DNA of 64,000 nucleotides from Nemertoderma westbladi (taxonomy: Eukaryota > Xenacoelomorpha > Nemertodermatida > Nemertodermatidae), in contig JAUCBJ010007236.1 in assembly GCA_032718475.1 (NCBI GenBank), forward strand, positions 39,737 through 103,736, written 5' to 3'. The notes beneath the pieces are model-generated. The model was not told the DNA's origin. It saw only the letters and a list, made by a program, of their open reading frames with translations, and made no database searches. Position numbers and translations under genes: made by a program. Shown here piece after piece: positions 53,346-63,600 of this stretch (position 1 is the first letter of the stretch; every line of letters begins with the position of its first letter).

Positions 53346-53393
53346 GTTTTAGGTTTAATTATATGGTACAGGTCAGCAAACAGCCACATCTGT
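53346..53393 (-). repeat. Degenerate 46 bp edge unit of array 2
   Basis: Beyond the last regular unit, the minus strand has ACAG|ATGTGGCTGTTTGCTG, then CTGTACCATAT, then a CTAAAACAG acceptor-like end. It aligns with the 43 bp consensus (ATCTGGCTGCTTACT, CCATACCACAT, CCCAACAG) but is 46 bp and strongly diverged. It is best read as an old edge unit that escaped homogenisation. Confidence 0.7.
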
Positions 53394-53535
53394 ATCAATA
53401 GTAAGTTATTTTAGGTGACCTACAACAGAGACAGATATGTAGTGATATAAGATTACTTAGGTGTCATTGGCTTTATATAACCCGCCCAGTGAGTCCGCAC
53501 CAATAAAATAATACGTTTTTTTTCGATTCACTCAC

Positions 53536-53653
53536 TCTAAGACTTATTTCAACATTTTCTCCACCCCATATTTTCATTTCCTTATCGTATGTGCCGATTT
53601 CCTCAAAGTATCTCTTTTCGATAGCAAAAAGTCCACCAGCCATAGTTGGAGTT
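53536..53653 (-). CDS. GalNAc-T exon E3: TPTMAGGLF...WGGEN catalytic core
   Basis: This is a 118 nt exon. The acceptor is TTTTTAATTACAG|A and the donor is CTTAGA|GTGAGT. One nt completes an Arg codon begun in any of exons A, B or C, and 39 codons follow. It reads [20 protein letters not shown], then [20 protein letters not shown]. This is the most conserved GT27 block: TPxMAGGLFxIxxxYFxxxGxYDxxMxxWGGENxEISxR, which shapes the UDP-GalNAc and acceptor pocket of this type II Golgi membrane enzyme. The Trp-Gly-Gly-Glu-Asn motif is intact. It joins E4 across the array 2 intron at R-I in phase 0. Confidence 0.96.
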
Positions 53654-54081
53654 CTGTAATTAAAAATAATTCTGAAGGAGTGAAAACAGACAATATAGGA
53701 CGTCTTTGAAATATAAGATAACATGTTTAGGGGCAATCATATAGGTATATGATAAGTTGAACAATCGTCATACAGTACATTGTTTGGTGCATATTGTTAT
53801 TATTGTTTTTACATGATGTATAATAAATGTATCTAATACACTGTTCTATTAATTATTGTAAGACACAAGCCGTGAGCCTTTACCAATAACCAGAGCATGC
53901 AAGATAATAGTAAATCAAAATCGACTTCCCAACCACCCAAAGATGTTCGCAGATTAACATGCAATATATGAGCTTGTGCGAATCACAAATCGATAAACGG
54001 ATTCATAAATATCATTCCTCAGGAAAAATATGACAAGTTTTGACCCCGAAAATGCAGAGACTTGTAGAAGAACACTCCTAC
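53654..54081 (-). other. Intron between alternative exon C and E3 (428 bp)
   Basis: AT-rich sequence with a GTAGGAGTG donor at the 54081 side. It contains no repeat of note and I see no further GalNAc-T-like exon. Confidence 0.7.
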
Positions 54082-54255
54082 CTAAAGGCGTAGCTGCGGT
54101 CATTAAACATGCTGCTTCGTTCTGATAAAGGCAACTGAATCCACGTAAAGATAACATTAACGCCGAATCCCCCGGCCGACGGTTCCCTAGTCCCGGGACG
54201 GTATGCCAGATTGGTCTCACGAATTACATTTATGTCAGGGGTGGTCACTGTTTTT
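54082..54255 (-). CDS. GalNAc-T alternative exon C
   Basis: This is a 174 nt exon. The acceptor is TGTTATTCCAG|A and the donor is CTTTAG|GTAGGAG. The phase is identical to exons A and B: one nt completes the Arg begun by CG at the end of E1, and the exon ends with AG, completed by the A of E3. It reads RKTVTTPDINVIRETN, then PSAGGFGVNVIFTWIQLP, and ends NDRSYAFR. Aligned with A, it keeps PxIxVI, the GGF turn and the F-x-W pair, but the family's Asp in P-x-I-D-V is Asn here. In GalNAc-T2 structures the F-x-W residues line the acceptor-peptide pocket, so I infer that swapping this exon alters acceptor preference. It is spliced in place of A or B, not proven by RNA. Confidence 0.82.
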
Positions 54256-54495
54256 CTGGAATAACAAATGTAATTTCCAATTTTAAGTATTTCCCAGGGA
54301 CTAAGGAATATAATTTTGAAAAATTTCGCGTCGATTCTAATTTTTTTGATGATTACGTTGATTGATTTCCATTTACTTTCATTTTCATCGCACATACTCA
54401 GAAATAAAATGTTGGCGATATATGAAAGAATGCCCGATACCCCGGAAATAAGCAATACAGTCTCCAAGGCAACCGTTTGACAAGGCAGAACATAC
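54256..54495 (-). other. Intron between alternative exons B and C (240 bp)
   Basis: Short AT-rich spacer with donor CCG|GTATGT after exon B and acceptor TATTCCAG before exon C. Short frames reading through it are fortuitous. Confidence 0.7.
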
Positions 54496-54681
54496 CGGAA
54501 GGAATAAGTATCATCAGCTTTTATTTTGCCTTCTTCTAATTGGCTGTGCTCAAACCAATTAAACAGCATCTTTCGGTCGAAGCCTCCCGCCCACACATAG
54601 ATCGGCGATCTGGATCTCGGTGGCGGCATTTTGAAATTGTTAAAGTCAATAACTGAAATCACCGGAACAACCGAAGTTTTA
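54496..54681 (-). CDS. GalNAc-T alternative exon B
   Basis: This is a 186 nt exon. The acceptor is TTTTCCCGTTCAG|T and the donor is TTCCG|GTATGT. It takes the first base after CG of E1 (CGT, Arg) and ends in CG, completed to CGA (Arg) by E3. It reads RKTSVVPVISVIDFN, then IYVWAGGFDRKMLFNWFEHS, and ends ADDTYSFR. It keeps VVPVIxVI, AGGF and F-x-W like exon A, and has a basic, Pro-rich insert (PPPRSRSP) where A has a Tyr/His-rich stretch. The family's Asp after P-x-I is Ser. It is a paralogous alternative to A and C, about 2.3 kb from A and 240 bp from C. Confidence 0.85.
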
Positions 54682-55079
54682 CTGAACGGGAAAATAATAA
54701 AATTTCCAAACGGTTGATTAATATTGAGACGTTAACACTACCGGTATTATTATGTCCAGCTTAAATTATAATTATTTACATTTTATTTTGACGAGAAAAT
54801 AATTTATACAGGATGTTTTAGAGAGAAGTTTAAAGACACATTTGTAACAATTTTAAACATCAGATTACGGCATTAATATTTGCCTGCAAGCACAGAATTA
54901 AATATATGGAAAACCGGTTATCTTTAATTTATAATAAACAGCTCTTCGTCAGAAATAAATGTTTACACTTTCAAAAATTTATATGATAACGGAACTCATG
55001 GATTAGTAACCTGATTATTAAACGGCCTTAAAAAAAGATATTCAGCAATTGATTTAACTACGATTGAGCCTCCCGGCTT
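54682..55079. other. AT-rich intronic spacer
   Basis: No coding similarity seen. TACAGGATGTTTTAGAGAG near 54808 resembles the end of a decayed insect transposon, but I cannot define borders. Confidence 0.5.
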
Positions 55080-55720
55080 GTTACAAGTGTGAGAGTGACA
55101 CACTTGCACCATTCTTATTCATAATTGTGGTCGATTGTATTCTACTCATGCCCTTAGGCCATCTTAATAAAGATGGGGTGATGGTAACTCCTCCTACTGT
55201 ACTGGCTGCAGAAGTCGAGGAAACCCAGCCTAGTACTGTACCTAACTGATCTAGACTTTGCTGATGACTTAGGAGTACTCTCAGAATCACTAGAGGGAGC
55301 CCAAAGGCCCCTCTGCTCATTGGAGCAGGTTGCTTCTGTGTTGGTCTTTTTGTAAACTCAAGAAGACCAAAATTTTGACAGAGAACCTCGACAGCCCTCA
55401 CGAAATGTCTGATCGTAAGGGAACAAGCTCCAGGAATAATGGCTTGCTTGAACAAGTGGATGACTTTTGCTACTTAGGATAATGAATCCGGAAATCATGA
55501 GAAGAATGACATTCGGATACGTAAGGGGAAGGCGATGGGCGTGGGCGTGGGCGTGGGCGTGGGCGTGGGCGTGGGCGTGGGCGTGGGCGTGGGCGTGGGC
55601 AGCGTTAAATAGTCTGTCCAGGAATTGGAAATCCCATAGAATAAAACGGAACCTCAATGATCGATTGTTTAGGGCAGCAGTAATACCAGTACTGTATTAT
55701 TCTCTAATTACTATATTCAT
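55080..55720 (+). pseudogene. Decayed non-LTR retrotransposon reverse transcriptase fragment
   Basis: Plus-strand pieces in different frames match the palm and C-terminal part of an invertebrate non-LTR reverse transcriptase. SDTLAPFLFIIVVD lies at about 55094-55137. The catalytic FADD box (DLDFADDLGVLS) lies at about 55251-55286. VDDFCYLG follows near 55460. DIRIRKGKA is near 55510. ALNSLSRNWKS then RLFRAAVIPVLYYS spans about 55600-55705. The fragment has stops and at least two frameshifts and no intact frame, so it is dead. It lies antisense to the GalNAc-T gene, in the intron between alternative exons A and B. The exact clade is not assigned. Confidence 0.75.
55536..55600 (+). repeat. (GTGGGC)n hexanucleotide microsatellite inside the RT fragment
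   Basis: About eleven GTGGGC repeats. In the local frame they read Trp-Ala repeated, exactly where this RT family normally has a single K/R-A-W-A-A-L-N-S-L stretch. The unit therefore seems to have grown from one Trp-Ala codon pair of the dead element. A preceding extra A shifts the frame between GKA and the Trp-Ala run. Confidence 0.9.
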
Positions 55721-56029
55721 ATTCATATTCCTATATTGTATTAACATTCCGGCTTTGTATACCACAGGCAGTCTGGCAAATCTGTTTGCCAGACAGCCAC
55801 CCTAGCGATAGCTACAGTATGTCGTGCTTCTTACCATCGGCCATCACCGCAACTAGCGTTCTCTCCCCAAGTTCCTCTTCTAGAGTGGCTCCTGGCGACA
55901 TGCTGAACCGCTGTTGTACCAGTAGACATAGGCACTATTACTGTAGCTTATAGTTTTTACTTCATGTACCAAATTAAAACCCGATAACTAGATAAGTTAA
56001 GGAACCATGTGATGGATAGAGTACATACA
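55721..56029. other. Intronic spacer with a 10 bp perfect hairpin
   Basis: Contains GTCTGGCAAA, TCTG, TTTGCCAGAC at 55771-55794, a perfect 10 bp stem with a 4 nt loop. The rest is mixed-composition sequence without a recognised gene. Confidence 0.6.
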
Positions 56030-56611
56030 TTAACCCTTTGCATACCAAACATAAGTTACATAATTTTTCACTTCCAAGGAACAAGAAAAATATATTTGAT
56101 CGGACCAAGGTTTATTTTCCTGTCGTACCAGAGATTTTTAAATAAAGAGTATAATCATATTATTACTTATCCTACCCTAAAAGGCGGCACACTGCCGCCT
56201 TTAACCATTTTCGCAATTTTTAAGCCACACACTGCCGCCTTAATTTTTTCTAACAAAATGATTTCATAAATTATGTAATTAAAAATACCCTCAAACCAAT
56301 AGGAATGCCTTCAGCAATATTCTTTTCTAGACTAGTTTTTCCTGCCCAACACGAATATGAACTCCATTTTCCGCCCCAAAAGATATAAGAAAGTTTTAAG
56401 ACGTTTTAAATAAAGGCGGCACCCTGCCGCCCTGGGGGTCAGGATAATATATGTAAAGGCGGCACTCTGCCGACCTGGGGTAAAAAAGTTATAATTATAT
56501 AAAGGCGACACACTGCCGCCATTATGAACATGGTCCTGAATTATTTCGAATGAAAAAGGCGGCAGTGTGCCGCCTTTTTTTTAGTCTTTGTGTTGGTACG
56601 CAAAGGGTTAA
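56030..56611. mobile_element. piggyBac-type MITE with TTAA target duplications
   Basis: The element of about 574 bp is bounded by TTAA at 56030-56033 and 56608-56611. Its terminal inverted repeats, CCCTTTGCATACCAA at the left and TTGGTACGCAAAGGG at the right, differ at one position. TTAA target sites and CCY-rich ends are typical of the piggyBac superfamily. It has no transposase frame, so it is non-autonomous. Inside are about five GC-rich hairpin motifs of the form AAGGCGGCA..CTGCCGCCTT (near 56178, 56230, 56413, 56455, 56503 and 56555). It lies in the intron between exons A and B. Confidence 0.85.
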
Positions 56612-57003
56612 CATAGGCCTACTGTGTGTATCTGTATCCACTGTATCGTTTATTGTTCTGTACACTGAACGTATAATAGGTGAGTAGGTATTCCAGAGAT
56701 TTTGAAATAGAGGTTTAAATTTTCAACTACAATTTGATACATTTTTGACAACCTTGAGAATATATTAAACTGAATCACGTAACTGCTATTGTACGAAATC
56801 CTATTGTCAATATGCTATACCATAAACGCGTGTGGGGAAAAAAAGCAGAATTGTCGACGAATGCAGTTGAAGAAGATACATAGAATATGAATTCTAACGT
56901 GGGGAAATCCTTACACGCAAAGGGGAAATAACATAAAATAGTCCAACACCAAATGTAGCAGAATAACGGAAGGCCAGATCAATAATTAGCTCATTATGTG
57001 TAC
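56612..57003. other. Intronic spacer downstream of exon A
   Basis: AT-rich sequence. No additional GalNAc-T-like exon or repeat was recognised. Confidence 0.6.
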
Positions 57004-57183
57004 CTAATCGGGTGACTATAATCCCTTCTAGACAAGGCGGCCTCCTCTGGCCCGGAGAAGTACCAATTGAAGATTACATTGATATCAAAACCGCCGACCT
57101 GGTATTGGCCATTCTCAGGGTAATGACTGTAGTGCAAGGTTTCTTCGTGTAACACGTCAATCATTGGTACCACAGCCGTTCGT
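57004..57183 (-). CDS. GalNAc-T alternative exon A (closest to the family consensus)
   Basis: This is a 180 nt exon. The acceptor is GAGTATTTTCGCAG|A and the donor is CGATTAG|GTACAC, which is weaker than those of B and C. One nt completes the Arg begun in E1, and the last two nt (AG) are completed to Arg by E3. It reads RTAVVPMIDVLHEETL, then YQVGGFDINVIFNWYFSG, and ends RRDYSHPIR. It matches the GT27 segment VVxPxIDVI...GGFxxxLxFxW...PxR that leads into TPTMAGGLF, and it keeps the Asp that B and C lack. It is separated from B by 2.3 kb holding the retroelement fragment and the MITE. Confidence 0.93.
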
Positions 57184-57374
57184 CTGCGAAAATACTCGTC
57201 AAACAATTAATAATGGGGCAGAGAAAGGTTTTAAACGTTCCTTCTATGGCTATTGCTAATTTTCTTCCATACATAACATAATAATTAATTGAGTAATAAT
57301 GAGACAGAAAACGTTTTTCAACTAATTTACATTGAAAAGTAATTATAAATAAATATAATTTATTCTTAACTAAC
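57184..57374 (-). other. Intron between E1 and exon A (191 bp)
   Basis: Donor GGACCG|GTTAGT and acceptor ATTTTCGCAG. It is the last common intron before the alternative exons. Confidence 0.75.
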
Positions 57375-57582
57375 CGGTCCCAGGCTATTTCTGCCAGAAG
57401 TGGTTCCAGCCAGCCTCTGGTGCACTCGCAATGGGAATCTAAGAAGATTAGTACGGGACCGACGGCCCTGTCTGCGCCTGCTAATCGAGCCTGGATTAAA
57501 CCCGACCGGTTGATTAAACGTACTAAGTGGATTACCGTGCCCAGGTTGGCGATATACTCTTCAAGCTGTTTACCAAGATGAT
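57375..57582 (-). CDS. GalNAc-T exon E1: GT-A domain with the DxH metal motif
   Basis: This is a 208 nt exon. The acceptor is ATCTTATTATAG|AT and the donor is GACCG|GTTAGT. It starts with two nt of an Asp codon, so the previous exon must end with a single G, and it ends with two nt of Arg. It reads DHLGKQLEEYIANLG, then SGLIQARLAGADRA, then LIFLDSHCECTRGWLEPLL, ending AEIAWDR. LDSHCE is the family DxH motif; Asp and His bind Mn2+ and UDP-GalNAc. GLIxARLxGA and GWLEPLL are also conserved. The segment HLVRLINRSGLI lacks the more basic R..KR run usual before GLI. Array 3 ends about 20 bp upstream of its acceptor. Confidence 0.95.
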
Positions 57583-57602
57583 CTATAATAAGATTATACA
57601 AC

Positions 57603-60600
57603 ATGAATAGTACTGGTATCGCCTACCAGTACTATATCCACTCACCCAGTGTGCTGGCATCGCCTACCAGTACTATATCCACTCACCCTGTGTGCTGGTA
57701 TCGTCTACCAGTACTATATCCGCTCACCCAGTGTGCTGGCATCGTCTACCAGTACTATCTCCACTCACCCTGTGTGCTGGCATCGTCTACCAGTACTATA
57801 TCCACTCACCCTGTGTGCTGGTATCGTCTACCAGTACTATATCCGCTCACCCAGTGTGCTGGCATCGTCTACCAGTACTGTCTCCACTCACCCAGTGTGC
57901 TGACATCGCCTACCAGTACTATCTCCACTCACCCAGTGTGCTGGCATCGTCTACCAGTACTATCTCCACTCACCCAGTGTGCTGACATCGTCTACCAGTA
58001 CTATATCCACTCACCCAGTGTGCTGGCATCGCCTACCAGTACTATATCCACTCACCCTATGTGCTGCATCGCCTACCAGCACTATCTCCACTCACCCAGT
58101 GTGCTGGCATCGCCTACCAGTACTATATCCACTCACCCAGTGTGCTGGCATCGCCTACCAGTACTATATCCACTCACCCAGTGTACTGGCATCGCCTACC
58201 AGCACTATATCCACTCACCCAGTGTGCTGGTATCGTCTACCAGTACCATCTCCACTCACCCAGTGTGCTGGCATCGCCTACCAGTACTATATCCGCTCAC
58301 CCAGTGTGCTGGCATCGTCTACCAGTACTGTCTCCACTCACCCAGTGTGCTGACATCGCCTACCAGTACTATATCCACTCACCCAGTGTGCTGGCATCGC
58401 CTACCAGTACTATATCCACTCACCCTGTGTGCTGCATCGCCTACCAGTACTATATCCACTCACCCAGTGTGCTGGCATCGCCTACCAGTACTATATCCAC
58501 TCACCCAGTGTACTGGCATCGCCTACCAGTACTATATCCACTCACCCAGTGAGGCTGACATCGCCTACCAGTACTATATCCACTCACCCCGTGTGCTGGC
58601 ATCCTCTACCAGTACTATATCCACTCATCCAGTGTGATGGCATCGCCTACCAGTACTATATCCACTCACCCAGTGTGCTGGCATCGTCTACCAGTACTAT
58701 ATCCACTCACCCTGTGTGCCGCATCGTCTACCAGTACTATCTCCACTCACCCTGTGTGCTGGCATCGTCTACCAGTACTATCTCCACTCACCCTGTGTGC
58801 TGACATCGTCTACCAGTACTATCTCCACTCACCCTGTGTGCTGGCATCGTCTACCAGTACTATATCCACTCACCCAATGTGCTGGCATCGTCTACCAGTA
58901 CTATATCCACTCACCCAGTGTGCTGGCATCGTCTACCAGTACTATATCCACTCCCCCAGTGTGTTGACATCGTCTACCAGTACTATATCCACTCACCCAG
59001 TGTGCTGGCAACGTCTACCAGTACTATATCCACTCACCCAGTGTGCTGGCATCGTCTACCAGTACTATATCCACTCCCCCAGTGTGCTGACATCGTCTAC
59101 CAGTACTATATCCACTCACCCAGTGTGCTGGCAACGTCTACCAGTACTATATCCACTCACCCAGTGTGCTGGCATCGTCTACCAGTACTATATCCACTCA
59201 CCCAGTGTGCTGACATCGTCTACCAGTACTATATCCACTCACCCAGTGTGCTGGCATCGCCTACCAGCACTATCTCCACTCACCCTGTGTGCCGCATCGT
59301 CTACAAGTACTATATCCGCTCACCCAGTGTGCTGGCATCGTCTACCAGTACTGTCTCCACTCACCCAGTGTGCTGGCATCGTCTACCAGTACTATATCCA
59401 CTCACCCAGTGTGCTGACAACGTTTACCAGTACTATCTCCACTCACCCAGTGTGCTGGCATCGTCTACCAGTACTATATCCACTCACCCAGTGTGCTGGC
59501 ATCGTCTACCAGTACTATCTCCACTCACCCTGTGTGCTGGCATCGTCTACCAGTACTATATCCACTCACCCTGTGTGCTGGCATCGCCTACCAGTACTAT
59601 ATCCACCCACCCTGTGTGTTAGCATCGTCTACCAGTACTATCTCCCCTCACCCTGTGTGCTGGCATCGTCTACCAGTACTATCTCCAGTCACCCAGTGTG
59701 CTGACATCGCCTACCAGTACTATATCCACTCACCCTGTGTGCTGGCATCGTCTACCAGTACTATCTCCACTCACCCAGTGTGCTGGCATCGTCTACCAGT
59801 ACTATCTCCACTCACCCTGTGTGCCGCATCGTCTACCAGTACTATATCCACTCACCCTGTGTGCCGCATCGTCTACCAGTACTATATCCACTCACCCAGT
59901 GAGCTGACATCGTCTACCAGTTCTATCTCCACTCACCCTGTGTGCTGGGATCGTCTACCAGTACTATATCCACTCACCAGTGTGATGGCATCGTCTACCA
60001 GTATTATCTCCACTCACCCTGTGTGCTGGCATCGTCTACCAGTACTATCTCCACTCACCCTGTGTGCTGGCATCATCTACCAGTACTATATCCACTCACC
60101 CTATGTGCTGGCATCGTCTACCAGTACTATATCCACTCACCCTGTGTGCTGGCATCGTCTACCAGTACTATCTCCACTCACCCTGTGTGCTGGCATCGTC
60201 TACCAGTACTATCTCCATTCACCCTGTGTGCTGGCATCGTCTACCAGTACTATCTCCTTCACACTGTGTGCTGGCATCGTCTACCAGTACTATCTCCACT
60301 CACCCAGTGTGCTGGCATCGTCTACCAGTACTATCTCCACTCACCCTGTGTGCTGGCATCATCTACCAGTACTATATCCACTCACCCTGTGTGCCGCATC
60401 GTCTACCAGTACTATCTCCACTCACCCTGTGTGCTGGCATCGTCTACCAGTACTATCTCCACTCACCCAGTGTGCTGGCATCGTCTACCAGTACTATCTC
60501 CACTCACCCTGTGTGCTGGCATCATCTACCAGTACTATATCCACTCACCCTGTGTGCCGCATCGTCTACCAGTACTATATCCACTCACCCAGTGTGCTGG

Positions 60601-63600
60601 CATCGTCTACCAGTACTATCTCCACTCACCCTGTGTGCTGGCATCATCTACCAGTACTATATCCACTCACCCTGTGTGCCGCATCGTCTACCAGTACTAT
60701 ATCCACTCACCCTGTGTGCTGGGATCGTCTACCAGTACTATATCCACTCACCAGTGTGATGGCATCGTCTACCAGTATTATATCCACTCACCCTGTGTGC
60801 TGGCATCGTCTACCAGTACTATCTCCACTCACCCTGTGTGCTGGCATCATCTACCAGTACTATATCCACTCACCCTATGTGCTGGCATCGTCTACCAGTA
60901 CTATATCCACTCCCCCAGTGTGCTGACATCGTCTACCAGTACTATATCCACTCACCCTGTGTGCTGGCATCGTCTACCAGTACTATCTCCACTCACCCTG
61001 TATGCTGGCAACGTCTACCAGTACTATATCCACTCACCAGTGTGCTGGCATCGTCTACCAGTACTATATCCACTCACCCAGTGTGCTGACATCGTCTACC
61101 AGTACTATATCCACCCACCCTGTGTGCTGGCAACGTCTACCAGTACTATCTCCACTCACCCTGTGTGCCGCATCGTCTACCAGTACTATATCCACTCACC
61201 CAGTGTGCTGGCATCGTCTACCAGTACTATATCCACTCACCCAGTGTGCTGACATCGTCTACCAGTACTATCTCCACTCACCCTGTGTGCTGGCAACGTC
61301 TACCAGTACTATATCCACTCACCCAGTGTGCTGGCATCGTCTACCAGTACTATATCCACTCCTCACCCAGTGTGCTGACATCGTCTACCAGTACTATATC
61401 CACCCACCCTGTGTGCTGGCATCGTCTACCAGTACTATCTCCACTCACCCTGTGTGCCGCATCGTCTACCAGTACTATATCCACTCACCCAGTGTGCTGA
61501 CATCGTCTACCAGTACTATATCCACCCACCCTGTGTGCTGGCATCGTCTACCAGTACTATCTCCACTCACCCTGTGTGCCGCATCGTCTACCAGTACTAT
61601 ATCCACTCACCCAGTGTGCTGACATCGTCTACCAGTACTATCTCCACTCACCCTGTGTGCTGGCATCGTCTACCAGTACTATCTCCACTCACCCTATGTG
61701 CTGGCATCGTCTACCAGTACTATATCCACTCCCCCAGTGTGCTGACATCGTCTACCAGTACTATATCCACTCACCCTGTGTGCTGGCATCGTCTACCAGT
61801 ACTATCTCCACTCACCCTGTATGCTGGCAACGTCTACCAGTACTATATCCACTCACCAGTGTGATGGCATCGTCTACCAGTACTATATCCACTCACCCAG
61901 TGTGCTGACATCGTCTACCAGTACTATATCCACCCACCCTGTGTGCTGGCAACGTCTACCAGTACTATCTCCACTCACCCTGTGTGCCGCATCGTCTACC
62001 AGTACTATATCCACTCACCCAGTGTGCTGGCATCGTCTACCAGTACTATATCCACTCACCCAGTGTGCTGACATCGTCTACCAGTACTATCTCCACTCAC
62101 CCTGTGTGCTGGCAACGTCTACCAGTACTATATCCACTCACCCAGTGTGCTGGCATCGTCTACCAGTACTATATCCACTCCTCACCCAGTGTGCTGACAT
62201 CGTCTACCAGTACTATATCCACCCACCCTGTGTGCTGGCAACGTCTACCAGTACTATCTCCACTCACCCTGTGTGCCGCATCGTCTACCAGTACTATATC
62301 CACTCACCCAGTGTGCTGACATCGTCTACCAGTACTATATCCACCCACCCTGTGTGCTGGCAACGTCTACCAGTACTATCTCCACTCACCCTGTGTGCCG
62401 CATCGTCTACCAGTACTATATCCACTCACCCAGTGTGCTGACATCGTCTACCAGTACTATATCCACCCACCCTGTGTGCTGGCAACGTCTACCAGTACTA
62501 TCTCCACTCACCCTGTGTGCCGCATCGTCTACCAGTACTATATCCACTCACCAAGTGTGCTGGCATCGTCTACCAGTACTATATCCACTCACCCAGTGTG
62601 CTGGCAACGTCTACCAGTACTATATCCACCCACCCAGTGTGCTGGCATCGCCTACCAGTACTATCTCCACTCACCCTGTGTGCTGGCATCGTCTACCAGT
62701 ACTATATCCACTCACCCTGTGTGCTGGCATCGCCTACCGGTACTATATCCACTCACCCTGTGTGTTAGCATCGTCTACCAGTACTATCTCCCCTCACCCT
62801 GTGTGCTGGCATCGTCTACCAGTACTATCTCCACTCACCCAGTGTGCTGACATCGCCTACCAGTACTATATCCACTCACCCAGTGTGCTGGCATCGTCTA
62901 CCAGTACTATCTCCACTTACCCAGTGTGCTGGCATCGTCTACCAGTACTATCTCCACTCACCCTGTGTGCCGCATCGTCTACCAGTACTATATCCACTCA
63001 CCCTGTGTGCCGCATCGTCTACCAGTACTATCTCCACTCACCCTGTGTGCTGGCATCGTCTACCAGTACATTATCCACTCACCCAGTGAGCTGACATCGT
63101 CTACCAGTACTATCTCCACTCACCCTGTGTGCTGGGATCGTCTACCAGTACTATATCCACTCACCAGTGTGATGGCATCGTCTACCAGTATTATCTCCAC
63201 TCACCCTGTGTGCTGGCATCGTCTACCAGTACTATCTCCACTCACCCTGTGTGCCGCATCGTCTACCAGTACTATATCCACTCACCCTGTGTGCCGCATC
63301 GTCTACCAGTACTATATCCACTCACCCAGTGAGCTGACATCGTCTACCAGTTCTATCTCCACTCACCCTGTGTGCTGGGATCGTCTACCAGTACTATATC
63401 CACTCACCAGTGTGATGGCATCGTCTACCAGTATTATCTCCACTCACCCTGTGTGCTGGCATCGTCTACCAGTACTATCTCCACTGACCCTGTGTGCTGG
63501 CATCATCTACCAGTACTATATCCACTCACCCTATGTGCTGGCATCGTCTACCAGTACTATATCCACTCACCCTGTGTGCTGGCATCGTCTACCAGTACCA

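Noticed and set aside
45521-53398. Minus-strand frames of 131-491 codons ([17 protein letters not shown]-like)
   Set aside because: The 43 bp unit is open in all frames and cycles through them. Only the E4 part (45544-45721) is a real exon.
56009-56269. 86-codon plus-strand frame
   Set aside because: It crosses the MITE border and hairpins and has no recognisable domain.
57603-63332. Plus-strand frames reading YQYYIHSPSVLAS-like repeats
   Set aside because: Antisense of the 41 bp unit. The coding meaning lies on the other strand (VDDAS and donor).
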